From: Haliea sp.
Lineage (GTDB): Bacteria; Pseudomonadota; Gammaproteobacteria; Pseudomonadales; Halieaceae
Direction: 5' to 3'
Length of the DNA: 64,000 bases
Assembly (NCBI GenBank): GCA_016704305.1
Contig: JADJAL010000018.1
Coordinates: forward strand, 56,733-120,732
The translations under genes and the position numbers were made by a program. Positions 52,216-61,743 of this stretch are shown here, piece by piece; position 1 is the first letter of the stretch, and each line of letters starts with the position of its first letter. The notes beneath the pieces were generated by a model that had not been told where the DNA came from, made no database searches, and saw only the letters and a program-made list of their open reading frames with translations.

Positions 52216-52905
52216 ATGACATTGCGCTGGCCCATCCTGCTGATCACCGCCATGAGCACCGCTCTGGCGGGGATGGTTGCCAACGGCAGTTACGTCGTCG
52301 AAGCCGACGGCGCGAACTTCAGTACGGAATCGATCGCCGATGGAGCGGATTTCGATTTTGTCGCACAGGACTTCGGCATCGAAGCCACGGAGGCTATCCA
52401 GATCACCCTGGACAATTTAAGCCGCGCCACTAATCTGCGTGGCAATCTGCTGCTATGGTCGTTCACGGCTACAGGCGACCCCTCGGGCGACGATACTGAG
52501 GAGGAGGGGATATCATCCGTCGAGCCGACTGCTGAGGAGGACGGGCTGTCATACGCCGAGCCGACTGATGAGGAGGACGGGCTATCATCCGCCGAGCCGA
52601 CTGGTGCGACAGCGCTGGTGGCTGCAGTCACTCCCGGCAGCAGCGAGGATTATTCGTATTACGACGAGGGTGTTGCCGGCGTTGGCCAGGATGGAAATGG
52701 ACCGGGCGCCACCGACAGCGGTGGTGGGAAAGACGTCGGCGCAGTGCCCGCTGGCGAGCCCCTCGCTGCCAGTGAGCAGCATCTTCCGGCAATTGATACC
52801 AATGCCATTTTCTGGATTCTCAAACCCGCTGAATTTACGTCTTTCAGCCAGATGACAGCCGCCCGTTTCGGCTTTACGGTAGGACACGATCATAACTCCA
52901 ACTGA
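52216..52905 (+). CDS. Secreted protein of unknown function with short acidic tandem repeats
   Basis: This is a 229-residue protein with a signal peptide of about 18 residues (MTLRWPILLITAMSTALA). The mature part begins with a beta-rich segment (NGSYVVEADGANFSTESIAD). Residues 96-130 hold three tandem copies of a 11-12 residue unit, roughly EEDGLSxAEPT (52501-52605), followed by a Ser/Gly-rich tail. I recognise no domain. It abuts the TPR gene, whose frame begins upstream of this stop, so the two may be functionally linked. Surface or periplasmic localisation is inferred from the signal peptide. Confidence 0.7.
   Translation: MTLRWPILLITAMSTALAGMVANGSYVVEADGANFSTESIADGADFDFVAQDFGIEATEAIQITLDNLSRATNLRGNLLLWSFTATGDPSGDDTEEEGISSVEPTAEEDGLSYAEPTDEEDGLSSAEPTGATALVAAVTPGSSEDYSYYDEGVAGVGQDGNGPGATDSGGGKDVGAVPAGEPLAASEQHLPAIDTNAIFWILKPAEFTSFSQMTAARFGFTVGHDHNSN
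52501..52605 (+). repeat. In-frame tandem repeat, three units of 33-36 bp
   Basis: Three copies encoding EEGISSVEPTA, EEDGLSYAEPTD and EEDGLSSAEPTG. The second and third differ at few positions, so the copy number may vary by slippage or unequal recombination. Confidence 0.9.
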
Positions 52906-52975
52906 AGCACAGCCACGCCCCTCGCAATCACGGCGGGGAAGACGCAGAAGGCGACGAAAAAAGAGCAACCTGAAG

Positions 52976-55783
52976 TTGCGTCGTGTGCTGCTCGCAACGG
53001 GCATCGCACTCGGCGTGGTGCTCGTCGGTTTTGGCCTCTATGTAATGCGGCCTGAACCGAGTGAAGCAGAACACATCCAGCAGGCGCTCGCGTACCAGGC
53101 AGAAGGCGATCTGGACTCGGCGATTGTGGAATTGCAGGGGACGCTGTTGGAGCAGCCCAATAGCATCGATGTGCGCTGGTTGTTGTCGGAGTTCTTCCTG
53201 CTGCAGCGCAATGGGGCCGACGCGCTGGCACAGTTGGAGCGCGCACAGGAACTCGGTGTCAGTGGGCGCGATTTCAACGACCGGTGGGTGAGCGCGCTCC
53301 TCATGGATCGCCAGTTTGACAAAGCGCTGGCGCGTCTCGCGTTTATGTCGCCCACAGCGGAGGATGTCTCCGTGCTGATACTGCGCGGGCGCGCCCGCCT
53401 CGGGCTTGGTCGCTTCGATGAAGCCCGCGAAGCGTTCGACGAAGCGTTGCGCATGCAACCGGATAATCCGGATGCCCAGATCGGCCTCGCAACCACCGCG
53501 TTTGCGCTCAACAATGTGGAAGAAGCGCAACGACTTGCCGAGGGTGCACTGGCGAAGTCGCCCGACAATTACCTCGGCTGGATGCTGAAGGGTGAGATAG
53601 CGATGTCGCTGCAGAATGCCGCCGCTGCGCAACAGGCCTTTGAAGGGGCGCTGAACATTGTCCCGGGCGACCTGCCGGCGCAATTGGCCATCGTGCAGGC
53701 CTTGCTGGTGCAAGAGAAGTTTGAGCAGGCCGGCGCCAACTTAAGCGCCCTGATCGAGGAATACCCGAAGCATCCCGGCCTGCTGTTTCTCTCCGCGCAG
53801 AATGAGCTGACGGGAAACAGGAATATCGAGGCCGCAGAGGCCGCGCTCACCGTTGCCCTGAACCAGTCACCCGACGATACCTCCGCCTTGCTGCTGATGG
53901 CGTGGGTCATGCTGATGAAGGGCGACCTGGAAAGTGCGCTGGAAAATCTCAATGCGCACCAGGTGCTGCTCCCGGGAGACCCGGCCGGATCAAAACTGCT
54001 GGCGTACGTCCTGCTGCGCAGGGGTGAGCTGCTGCGTGGAATCGAAGTTTTGCAGCGCGCCGTGGACAAGTCGCCAGGCGATATGGAGCTGGTCACCCTG
54101 TTGGGCGATGCCTACCTGCAGGCGGGTGAGCAGGAGAAGGCTAATCCGCTGTTCAGTCGGGCTGTCGGCCGGGTAGCGAATAATGCGCCCATTCGCACGC
54201 AATGGGCCACCAGTCTGCTCGCTACGGCCGACACCGAGGGTGCGCTGCGTGAGCTGGAGGCGGCGGTCGCCGTCGATCCCGACTACACGCGTGCCGAGTT
54301 TCTCCTCGCGCGGCTTTACTATCAGCTGGGCAACTACGAACAGACGCTGGCATGGGCAAAGCGCCTGGCGGAAAAATATCCGCAGGACCCGCGACCGTAT
54401 GTGCTGATGGCCGCAGTCAGCGAAGAGGGTGATGACACGGAAGGCGCCCGGGCGTTGTACCAGCAGGGCCTCGATCTCGCCCCCACCAACGTTCTTGCCC
54501 GCTACAATCTCGCGCGACTCGCGCGGGAGAATGGCGACCTGGAAACGGCGCGCGAGCGCTTCCAGGGCGTCCTGCTGGCGCAGCCTGGGCATCTGCCGTC
54601 CGTCGTTGCGCTGGCCCAGATCGCGCTTGAGACTGGCCAGCCACAGGATGCGCTGGCACTGCTGGAGCAGGCGCGCGACAACAATCCAGGCGCCGTGGGC
54701 CTGGCGCTGGAGCTCGCCGACTTGTACGGCCGCATGGGACGCCACGCTGATGCCCTGGTCGCTGCGAACAATGCGGCAGCATTGGCGCCTTATGATCCGG
54801 CTGCGCGCCTCGTGCTGGGGCGCGCGCAGTTGCGCGCCGACCAGCTGGATGACGCGCGCGAGACGTTGCGCGGCCTGGTGCTGCAGTCTCCGGAATCCGC
54901 TGATGCGCATTTCGAACTGGCGAAATTGCTGCTCAAGGACCGCGAGCCGCGCGGCGCCAGCGCCTCGCTGGAGCAGGCACTGCTGCTGGCGCCTGAGCGT
55001 ATCGACATCAATGTCCTGAAAGGGGAATTGTTGCTGGCGGAGGGCGAGACGGATGCTGCGCTGGCTATCGCGCTGCGGCTGCAGGAAGCGCATCCCGGCA
55101 GCCCTGAAGGCGACATCCTCGCGGGTCGCACCCTGATGGCGCAACAGCAGCCGGAGGCAGCCATTGCAGCTTATGAACAGGCCGTCGCCAAGAGCGCCGC
55201 ACGCGGCCCGATGATGAAACTGCAGGCGGCCTACCGGCAGATCGGCAATGCCGCGAAAGCCGATGTCATATTGCGCAATTGGCTGAGCGCACACGCCAAT
55301 GACGTGCCCATCCGCATCATGCTGGCCACCTCCATGATGCAGGCCGATGAACTGGACCTGGCAGAGCGCGAGTACCTGCAGGCCCTGAACTACCAGCCCG
55401 ACAATGCCATCCTGCACAATAACCTGGCATGGCTGTACAGCCAGTCGGCCGATCCCCGCGCCGAGGAGCATGCCAGGCGCGCGCTCGAGCTGCTGCCCGA
55501 CAATCCCAATGTGCTGGATACCTACGGTTGGATACTGGCTCAGGGTGAGAGCCCGCACCAGGGCCTGGCGCTGCTGGAAAAGGCGATCGAACGGTCGCCG
55601 GGTGATGCGTTGATCCGCTACCACCTCGCGGGCACGCTCGCCCTCGTCGGCCAGCCCTACCAGGCGCGCCGCGAACTCGAAACCATACTGGAATCCAACC
55701 AGACGGTAGTCGACAAGCAGGTGCTCGAACAGGCCCTCAGGGATTTACAGGAAGCCGATGCCGATGCCGGGACCGAGGGCTGA
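52976..55783 (+). CDS. Membrane-anchored TPR protein
   Basis: This protein has 935 residues from the TTG at 52976. It has one transmembrane helix near the N-terminus (VLLATGIALGVVLVGFGLYV). About 20 tetratricopeptide repeats cover the rest, for example AYQAEGDLDSAIVELQGTL and ANYQPDN-like repeats through LALLEKAIERSPGDALIRYH. It probably scaffolds a periplasmic protein complex, in the manner of PEP-CTERM/PrsT-type TPR proteins, but no PEP-CTERM genes are nearby. The same frame stays open and coding-like upstream to 52883 as a basic stretch (SRRGRRRRRRKKSNLKLRR), with no ATG, GTG or TTG before 52976, so the true start is uncertain. Confidence 0.82.
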   Translation: MRRVLLATGIALGVVLVGFGLYVMRPEPSEAEHIQQALAYQAEGDLDSAIVELQGTLLEQPNSIDVRWLLSEFFLLQRNGADALAQLERAQELGVSGRDFNDRWVSALLMDRQFDKALARLAFMSPTAEDVSVLILRGRARLGLGRFDEAREAFDEALRMQPDNPDAQIGLATTAFALNNVEEAQRLAEGALAKSPDNYLGWMLKGEIAMSLQNAAAAQQAFEGALNIVPGDLPAQLAIVQALLVQEKFEQAGANLSALIEEYPKHPGLLFLSAQNELTGNRNIEAAEAALTVALNQSPDDTSALLLMAWVMLMKGDLESALENLNAHQVLLPGDPAGSKLLAYVLLRRGELLRGIEVLQRAVDKSPGDMELVTLLGDAYLQAGEQEKANPLFSRAVGRVANNAPIRTQWATSLLATADTEGALRELEAAVAVDPDYTRAEFLLARLYYQLGNYEQTLAWAKRLAEKYPQDPRPYVLMAAVSEEGDDTEGARALYQQGLDLAPTNVLARYNLARLARENGDLETARERFQGVLLAQPGHLPSVVALAQIALETGQPQDALALLEQARDNNPGAVGLALELADLYGRMGRHADALVAANNAAALAPYDPAARLVLGRAQLRADQLDDARETLRGLVLQSPESADAHFELAKLLLKDREPRGASASLEQALLLAPERIDINVLKGELLLAEGETDAALAIALRLQEAHPGSPEGDILAGRTLMAQQQPEAAIAAYEQAVAKSAARGPMMKLQAAYRQIGNAAKADVILRNWLSAHANDVPIRIMLATSMMQADELDLAEREYLQALNYQPDNAILHNNLAWLYSQSADPRAEEHARRALELLPDNPNVLDTYGWILAQGESPHQGLALLEKAIERSPGDALIRYHLAGTLALVGQPYQARRELETILESNQTVVDKQVLEQALRDLQEADADAGTEG

Positions 55784-55823
55784 GGGACGGTCGTCTGCCG
55801 CAGTGCCAGTCCCGCGCGGGCCG

Positions 55824-56621
55824 TTACTGCTTGAGGGTATAACGCCCCAACACACCTGATATCCGTCGCAACAGCCACTTGGGCGTGGCTCTTCCCGTTA
55901 ACGTCGCGGCCAGGTTGACCGCCCCCGGCACACAGATCACGTCGCCTTTCAGGCAGGCTTTGTAACCCTGGGCAGCCACGTTTTCGACATCGCCGACGAC
56001 AAAGCCGGGCAGTTTGAGCCCGCCACTTTTTTCCTTCGCTTTGGTCATCATGTCGGTCGCGGTAATCCCCGGGCACAGCGCGGTCACCGAGACGCCGGTG
56101 CCCGCCAGTTCCTCCGCCAGCGATTCCGTCAGCGACAGCACGTAGGCCTTGGTCGCTGCATAGGTGGCAAGACTCGGAACGGGTTGGAACGCGGCAATGG
56201 ACGCGACATTCAATATGCGGCCCCGCCCCCGTTTCACCATCGGCGGTAGGAAATGCAGCAGCATGTCGGTCAGCCCGCTCACATTCAGGTCAATCAGTTC
56301 CAGTTGCGCGGCAGGGCGCAATTCGATGAAGGGGCCGTGTTCCAGCACGCCGGCGCAATTCACCAGGGTGTGCGTTTCGATACCCTGCTCATCCAGTCGG
56401 GCCGCGAGTTTTTTCGCGGCGCCACGGCGCGACAGATCCGCCGGTTCAACCCACACCTTGACCTTGTGCTCCGCCTTGAGGCGTCGCGCCAACGCGCGCA
56501 GTTTGTCCTCGCTGCGGGCCACCAGCACCAGATCGTGGCCCCCGCGGGCGAAGTTTATTGCCAGTGCCTCACCGATACCGGAAGACGCGCCTGTCACCAC
56601 GACTGTGTCCATCTCAATCAC
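55824..56621 (-). CDS. Short-chain dehydrogenase/reductase (SDR)
   Basis: This cytoplasmic NAD(P)-dependent oxidoreductase has 265 residues. The cofactor motif is VVTGASSGIGEALA, with R/K-rich VARSEDKLRALARRLK suggesting NADP preference. NCAGVLEHG replaces NNAG. The catalytic Ser is in LNVASIAAF, and Tyr-Lys is in YAATKAYVL. It is of the DltE/YqjQ-like type acting on ketones. The C-terminal tail LLRRISGVLGRYTLKQ is basic and amphipathic, and could contact a membrane. It overlaps the downstream end of a small gene upstream on the same strand by 8 bases and converges with the TPR gene. Confidence 0.93.
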   Translation of the reverse strand: MIEMDTVVVTGASSGIGEALAINFARGGHDLVLVARSEDKLRALARRLKAEHKVKVWVEPADLSRRGAAKKLAARLDEQGIETHTLVNCAGVLEHGPFIELRPAAQLELIDLNVSGLTDMLLHFLPPMVKRGRGRILNVASIAAFQPVPSLATYAATKAYVLSLTESLAEELAGTGVSVTALCPGITATDMMTKAKEKSGGLKLPGFVVGDVENVAAQGYKACLKGDVICVPGAVNLAATLTGRATPKWLLRRISGVLGRYTLKQ

Positions 56622-56799
56622 CTGGAAGTATGAAGGTTGCCATTGTGGGGTCTGTTGCGTCGGCGTCGTCAGCGGCCGTTTTGCGGTCGGCCTCGGCGTA
56701 GCTGTGGTACAGCGCCAGGTAACGTGCGCGCTTCTCCCGCGCTTCTTCCGGGGTCAGTTCCCCGGGCAGGTGGTCACTGGCTGGCCCATCCGCACTCAT
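56614..56799 (-). CDS. Small acidic hypothetical protein
   Basis: This protein has 61 residues and begins MSADGPASDHLPGELTPEEA; GGAG lies eight bases upstream of the ATG at 56799. The body is charged and helical (REKRARYLALYHSYAEADRK). The stop overlaps the start of the SDR gene by 8 bases, so translational coupling is likely. No signal peptide, membrane segment or known domain is visible. In-frame starts further up (56817, 56904) extend it but lack a ribosome-binding site. Confidence 0.55.
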   Translation of the reverse strand: MSADGPASDHLPGELTPEEAREKRARYLALYHSYAEADRKTAADDADATDPTMATFILPGD

Positions 56800-57014
56800 A
56801 CCGCTTACTCCATGCATGTGAGCCGGAGTATAGCCTCTGGCGGGAGCGATTACCGATAAGCTTTGCGTGCGGGCAGGCAAATTAGCCGCACCATTGCCGC
56901 GCATTTGGACGTATGATGCGGTGGAAATATGACCGACTGGCCCTGCTGCGCGGACGACATGCCGGTGAATCGGTAGCGACGCACTATCTTGACAAAATAA
57001 GAGGAGACAGACCC

Positions 57015-58772
57015 ATGTATGACATCGTGATTCGAAATGGCATGTTGATTGATGGCAGCGGCGGCGCCGCGCGCGTGAGCGACGTCGCGATCGCCGAGGG
57101 ACGCATTGTCGCTGTCGGCCCCGGTATTGAAGGACCGGCGAAACGGGAGGTGGATGCGACTGGCCTGCTGGTCACGCCCGGTTGGGTCGATATCCACACG
57201 CATTACGACGGGCAGGTGTCGTGGGACCCGATGCTGACCCCGTCCAGCTGGAACGGCGTTACCACCGTGGTGATGGGCAACTGCGGCGTGGGCTTCGCCC
57301 CGGTGGTGCCCGGCAAGGAAGACTACCTGATCCAGCTGATGGAGGGCGTGGAGGACATCCCCGGCTCCGCGCTGGCCGAAGGCATCAACTGGGAGTGGGA
57401 GACCTTCCCGCAGTACCTTGATGCCATCGAAAAAATACCGCACGCGATCGACTTTGGCACGCAGGTCCCTCACGGGGCCGTGCGCACCTACGTGATGGGC
57501 GATCGCGGCGCGCGCAATGAATTGGCGAGCGCAGCCGAGGTGGAGGCGATGGCCGCCATCGTCAAGGAAGGGTTGCAGGCCGGGGCGCTGGGATTTTCCA
57601 CCACGCGCACGATCCTGCACCGCGCCAAGGACGGTGAGCTGGCACCGGGGACGACCGCCGACCGGGAGGAAGTGATCGGTATCGGCCGCGTGCTCGGCGA
57701 GGTCGGCTTCGGTGTGTTCGAGGTGGCCAGCGACCTGGCGCCGGAAGAGTCTGAGCTGGAGTGGATGCGCCAGATCGGCCGCGAGACCGGCCGCCCCGTG
57801 AGCTTTGCCTGCCTGCAGAACAACACCGATCCAACCCAGTGGCAGCGCCTGCTCGCCGCCGTGGAAGAGGATCGCGCCGCGGGCGGGACGTTGACGCCGC
57901 AGGTGGCACAGCGCCCGGCCGGCGTACTGTTCAGCCTGGAGAGTTCCGGCCACCCGTTCATTCTCCACGCTGGCTACCAGACAGTCGCGCACCTGCCACT
58001 GGCTGAACGCGTGGCTGCGTTGCGCGACCCGGCGCTGCGCCGCGAAATCATCGACAACCCGCCCGATCTCACCGGCCTGCCCGAAGTGTTCACCGCGGCG
58101 CTCAGCGCCTGGGACAACATGTTTCCGCTCGGTGATCCCATCGACTACGAACCCGGCCCGGAAAAATGCGTGCGTGCACAGGCTAAGGCACTGGGCTGTA
58201 GCGAGGCCGAGTTCGCCTACGACACGATGCTGGCGAACAATGGCAAGGGGATTATCTACATGCCGCTGCTGGGCTACTCCAATGGCGATTTTGAAGCGCT
58301 GCGCGAGATGATGTTGCATCCGCACGCGATCTTCGGTCTCTCCGACGGCGGCGCCCATTGCGGCCTGATTTGCGACGCCAGCATGCCCAGCTACCTGTTG
58401 ACGCACTGGGCGCGCGATCGCAGCCGTGGCGCGCGCATCCCCATCGAGCAGCTGGTGCACAACCAGACCCAGCGCACGGCCAGCTTCTACGGTCTGCACG
58501 ATCGCGGTTTGATCGCCCCTGGCATGAAGGCCGATATCAACCTGATCGATTACGACAACCTGACGTTGCATCCGCCGGAAATGGTGTACGACCTGCCCGC
58601 GCAGGCGCGCCGCCTGGTGCAGCGCGTCGACGGCTACCGCATGACGATCTGCAGCGGCGAGGTAATCCGCGAGAACGGACAGGATACCGGTGCGATGCCG
58701 GGCAAGCTGGTGCGCGGCCCGCAGCCGCAACCCCAGTCGCAACCTCAGCCACAACCACAGCGCGCCGCCTGA
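57015..58772 (+). CDS. N-acyl-D-amino-acid deacylase-like amidohydrolase (second copy)
   Basis: This 585-residue cytoplasmic metal-dependent amidohydrolase is related to the one at 13358-15100. Seen: DIVIRNGMLIDGSGG, the metal motif WVDIHTHYDGQVSWDP, the Cys segment VMGNCGVGFAPV, ALGFSTTRTILHRAKDG, and LSDGGAHCGLICDASM with the catalytic-region Asp. The C-terminus is a low-complexity Pro/Gln tail (QPQPQSQPQPQPQ) not seen in the other copy. AGGAG sits 8 bases before the ATG at 57015. Its stop overlaps the next SDR start (TGATG), so the two are co-translated. The exact substrate is unknown; N-acyl amino acids or related amides are likely by family. Confidence 0.9.
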   Translation: MYDIVIRNGMLIDGSGGAARVSDVAIAEGRIVAVGPGIEGPAKREVDATGLLVTPGWVDIHTHYDGQVSWDPMLTPSSWNGVTTVVMGNCGVGFAPVVPGKEDYLIQLMEGVEDIPGSALAEGINWEWETFPQYLDAIEKIPHAIDFGTQVPHGAVRTYVMGDRGARNELASAAEVEAMAAIVKEGLQAGALGFSTTRTILHRAKDGELAPGTTADREEVIGIGRVLGEVGFGVFEVASDLAPEESELEWMRQIGRETGRPVSFACLQNNTDPTQWQRLLAAVEEDRAAGGTLTPQVAQRPAGVLFSLESSGHPFILHAGYQTVAHLPLAERVAALRDPALRREIIDNPPDLTGLPEVFTAALSAWDNMFPLGDPIDYEPGPEKCVRAQAKALGCSEAEFAYDTMLANNGKGIIYMPLLGYSNGDFEALREMMLHPHAIFGLSDGGAHCGLICDASMPSYLLTHWARDRSRGARIPIEQLVHNQTQRTASFYGLHDRGLIAPGMKADINLIDYDNLTLHPPEMVYDLPAQARRLVQRVDGYRMTICSGEVIRENGQDTGAMPGKLVRGPQPQPQSQPQPQPQRAA

Positions 58773-59551
58773 TGGCCCGTTTAAGTAAACTGAGCCGCTC
58801 CATCGCCGGCAGCGTCGCCATCATCACCGGCGCCGCCAGTGGCATGGGGCGCGCCACCGCGCACCTGTTTGCCGATGAAGGCGCGCGCCTTGCGCTCATA
58901 GATATCAACACGGGGGCACTGGAAGTCGTGGCCGGGGAAGTGCGCAGCGTCGGGGCGGAAGTGCTGCCACTGACCGTCGACCTGTCCGACCGCGCCGCCG
59001 TGGAGGCCGCCATCGCGCGGATCGGCGCGCATTTCGGCGGCATCGACATCCTGGTCAACAACGCCGGATTCGCGCTGCTGGCTGAGATCGACTCCGATGC
59101 CTACCCGCACTCCTGGGATACCTCGCTGGCGGTGATGGCAACGGCGCAGGCCTGGGCGATCCGCGCGGCGCTGCCGTTCCTGCGCCAGTCACCGCATCCC
59201 AGGATCGTCAACGTCGCCTCCACCGAGGCGCACGGCGCGACGCGCTTCAACAGCGCCTACGTGGTGGCCAAACATGCGTCACTGGGCCTGACCCGCGCGA
59301 TGGCGGTGGACCTGGGAAAGGAGGGCATCACGGTCAATTGTGTCTGCCCCGGCCCGGTGCGCACCGGCATTACCGATGCGATCCCGGAGGAGGCCAAGCA
59401 GACCTTCGCCAACCGCCGCACTGCGCTGCGCCGTTACGCCGAGCCGGAGGAAGTCGCGCAAGCGACGCTGAGCCTGGTGCTGCCCGCCGCGAGTTTCATT
59501 ACCGGCGCGACGCTGCTGGTGGATGGGGGGGTGACGATTCGCAACGCCTGA
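58772..59551 (+). CDS. Short-chain dehydrogenase/reductase (SDR)
   Basis: This NAD(P)-dependent oxidoreductase has 259 residues. The motif IITGAASGMGRATAHLF has the acidic LIDINTG behind it, indicating NAD(H). NNAGFALLAE, the catalytic Ser in VNVASTEAHG and Tyr-Lys in SAYVVAKHASLG follow; GATLLVDGGVTIRNA ends it. The start ATG at 58772 is translationally coupled to the amidohydrolase (TGATG), so it probably oxidises or reduces a product of that reaction, such as an amino-alcohol or keto acid derivative. It is convergent with the TetR-type gene. Confidence 0.93.
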   Translation: MARLSKLSRSIAGSVAIITGAASGMGRATAHLFADEGARLALIDINTGALEVVAGEVRSVGAEVLPLTVDLSDRAAVEAAIARIGAHFGGIDILVNNAGFALLAEIDSDAYPHSWDTSLAVMATAQAWAIRAALPFLRQSPHPRIVNVASTEAHGATRFNSAYVVAKHASLGLTRAMAVDLGKEGITVNCVCPGPVRTGITDAIPEEAKQTFANRRTALRRYAEPEEVAQATLSLVLPAASFITGATLLVDGGVTIRNA

Positions 59552-59586
59552 TCTGCTTTAGCCCCATCCTGCCTGTATACGGGCTG

Positions 59587-60180
59587 TCAGGGCTTTTTAA
59601 TGCCTGACGGCCCACGTTCTGTGGACATAATCGGCTGCACCGCCAGGCGATTCAGCGTCTCGGCCATGTCCTTTACCGCCAGCGGATGCTCCTGCTTCAA
59701 CCACCAGGCCAGGATCTCGATGATCGCGGTGACCGCGAACGTCACCGCGAGATCGCCGGGCAGCCAGGATTTCGACTGGTCGGGTTCGTCCAGCAACCGC
59801 AGCGCCTGGTTCAGGTATTCCTGCTTCAGCGTGGGCGCTGCACCGCCGGTCAGCAGTCCCGTCCACAGTTTGCGGTGCTCCCAGACGTAGGCGCAGAGCG
59901 CCCGGCAGGAGGACTCGCTATCAACGCCAAAAAAAAGCGGCAGGGTCATCGTCAGCAGTCGGTTGATTTCGTCCGCCGCCAGGTCATGCAGCAGCGCTTC
60001 CTTGTCCGGGTAGTTGCGAAAAAAGGTCGCATACCCCACCTGCGCCCGCGTGGTGATGTCGCGGATGGTGATGTGTTCCTGTGCGCGCTCCTCCAGCAGG
60101 GCCAGCAGCGCGTCGGTGAGCGCGACGCGAGTGCGAGTGACTCTTTGCCGGACAGGCTTTGATGATATATTTTGAGTCAT
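59587..60180 (-). CDS. TetR-family transcriptional regulator
   Basis: This 197-residue DNA-binding repressor has an N-terminal HTH (HITIRDITTRAQVGYATFFR) followed by NYPDKEALLHDLAADEINRL. The C-terminal half is helical and variable, for ligand binding and dimerisation. It is divergent from the P450 gene across an AT-rich 292-base gap, so it probably regulates itself and the P450-SDR-hydrolase set. The inducer is unknown. Confidence 0.92.
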   Translation of the reverse strand: MTQNISSKPVRQRVTRTRVALTDALLALLEERAQEHITIRDITTRAQVGYATFFRNYPDKEALLHDLAADEINRLLTMTLPLFFGVDSESSCRALCAYVWEHRKLWTGLLTGGAAPTLKQEYLNQALRLLDEPDQSKSWLPGDLAVTFAVTAIIEILAWWLKQEHPLAVKDMAETLNRLAVQPIMSTERGPSGIKKP

Positions 60181-60472
60181 TTTAGATCGATTAACTCTTT
60201 ACGAGTTTTTGCTAAATCTAAACTTAAATCATTTAAAATCAATATACTAGTTAAATCTATAACAACAATATCCCTGATTATTCCAAAACCATATTAAATC
60301 ACTATTGATTCACACTATATCATCAAGTAGATTTTGCAGACGCATGATTTTGCCGACACAAGACATTCCAGAATGTGTAGTCACGGATCGCGAGCCGGGT
60401 GTCACTGACGGCGAAGAATTCGTACAGCCGTTGCCCGGCACCTGAGTATCCACCAACACCGGAACTGCCACC
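60181..60472. promoter_or_regulatory. AT-rich divergent control region of TetR and P450 genes
   Basis: This 292-base gap is strikingly AT-rich compared with its flanks and contains several TTAAATC or TAAATC repeats near 60210-60300 that could serve as regulator sites. No clear TetR-type palindrome can be picked by eye. One possible promoter for the P450 is TTGATT at 60305-60310, 17 bases, then TAGATT at 60328-60333. Confidence 0.4.
60305..60333 (+). promoter_or_regulatory. Candidate sigma-70 promoter for the P450 gene
   Basis: -35 TTGATT (four of six consensus) and -10 TAGATT (four of six) are separated by the ideal 17 bases. It would give a leader of about 130 bases before the ATG at 60473. 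This is a weak, sequence-only proposal. Confidence 0.25.
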
Positions 60473-61743
60473 ATGTTAAAAGAACGCGACTATTTCACCG
60501 ACCACTCGGTCCTGCTGGACCCCTACCAGTACTTCGAGGAAATGCGACCGCGCGGCCCCATTGCGCAATTGGAAACCCGCGACTGCCTGCTGCTCACGGG
60601 TTTCGAGGAATGCGTGGAGGTGCTGAAGAATCCCACCGATTTCTCGTCACTGAATTCGCTGGCCAGCTCCGCCTTCCCGCTGCCGTTCACGCCGCAGGGC
60701 AGCGATATCAGCGCGCAACTGGAAGAGCATCGGGAGAAGTATGTGGGCTTCGACCTGCTGGTCTGCCTGGACGGCGAGCGGCATGCCAATGTGCGCTCGC
60801 TGGTTGGCCGTATGTTCGCGCCCAGACGCTTGAAGGACAACGAACGGTTCATGACGGACTACGCCAGGCAATTGGTCGGCAAGGCCGTCGCCGATGGCCG
60901 CTGTGAGTTGGTGAACCAGATCTCAACGCCTTACGTCACCATGGTGGTCGCCGACCTGTTGGGTGTTCCCGCCGCAGACCGGGTGAAATTTGAAGAGCGT
61001 CTCGCCCAGAACCAGACGGTGGGCAGCATCGACAATCCCGATGCGCCGACCGATACCTCCACGCTGGAATTCATGGGCGCGTTCTTCTATCAGTATCTGG
61101 CGGAGCGCGGGAAAACCCCGGCAATGACCTGCTCTCCGAACTTGCCACGGCCAGCTATCCCCGTGGCGTCACACCCGACATTCTCGACCTGGTCAAACTC
61201 GCCGTCTTCATGTTCGCCGCAGGGCAGGACACCAGCGCCAAACTGCTGGGCAATGCCATGCGTTACATTGTCGACGTGCCCGGCTTGCAACGGCTATTGC
61301 GCGACGATCGCGACCAGATTGCCTGGATGTTGGAAGAGGTCCTGCGTCTCGAAGGTTCGTCCAAGGCCACGCACCGCGTCGCGATCAGGGATACCAAAAT
61401 CGGTGAGCGCGCCATTCCCGCAGGAACGCAAGTGATCGTCGCCCTGGCGGCGGCCAATCGCGACCGCAAGTACTGGGGGGAAGATGCTAACGAATTCAAA
61501 TTGAATCGGCCCGGTGTGCGCAACCACATCGCGTTCGGTCGTGGCTCACACACCTGCGCCGGGGCGCCGCTCGCGCGCGCCGAGGTAAGAGCCATCCTGA
61601 ACGCCTTTTTCGATCTGACTGACGACATCTCAATCTCCCAGGAGAAGCACGGAAAGCCGGGTGCGCGCCAATACAAGTTCGAGCCCTCGTTCATCATTCG
61701 CGGGCTGGAGAGCCTGCACCTGGACCTGAAGGCAAAATCCTGA
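60473..61743 (+). pseudogene. Cytochrome P450, frameshifted
   Basis: A soluble bacterial P450 of about 423 residues when restored. The first frame runs from MLKERDYFTDHSVLLDPYQY to AERGK near 61108. The second frame then reads ENPGNDLLSELATASYPRG and on to the stop at 61743. It contains the I-helix AAGQDTSAKLL, the ExxR EEVLRLEGSS and the heme loop AFGRGSHTCAGAPLARAE with the axial cysteine. One base is missing in the CGCGGG/GAAAACCCC region (61105-61112). It is distinct from the P450 at 45239, with a different I-helix motif (GQDT against AHDT). The SDR follows with its ATG in the overlap of the stop. Confidence 0.85.

Noticed and set aside
60200..60300. Clear TetR operator palindrome
   Set aside because: Only loose TAAATC repeats are visible by eye; AT-rich sequence makes chance matches likely.
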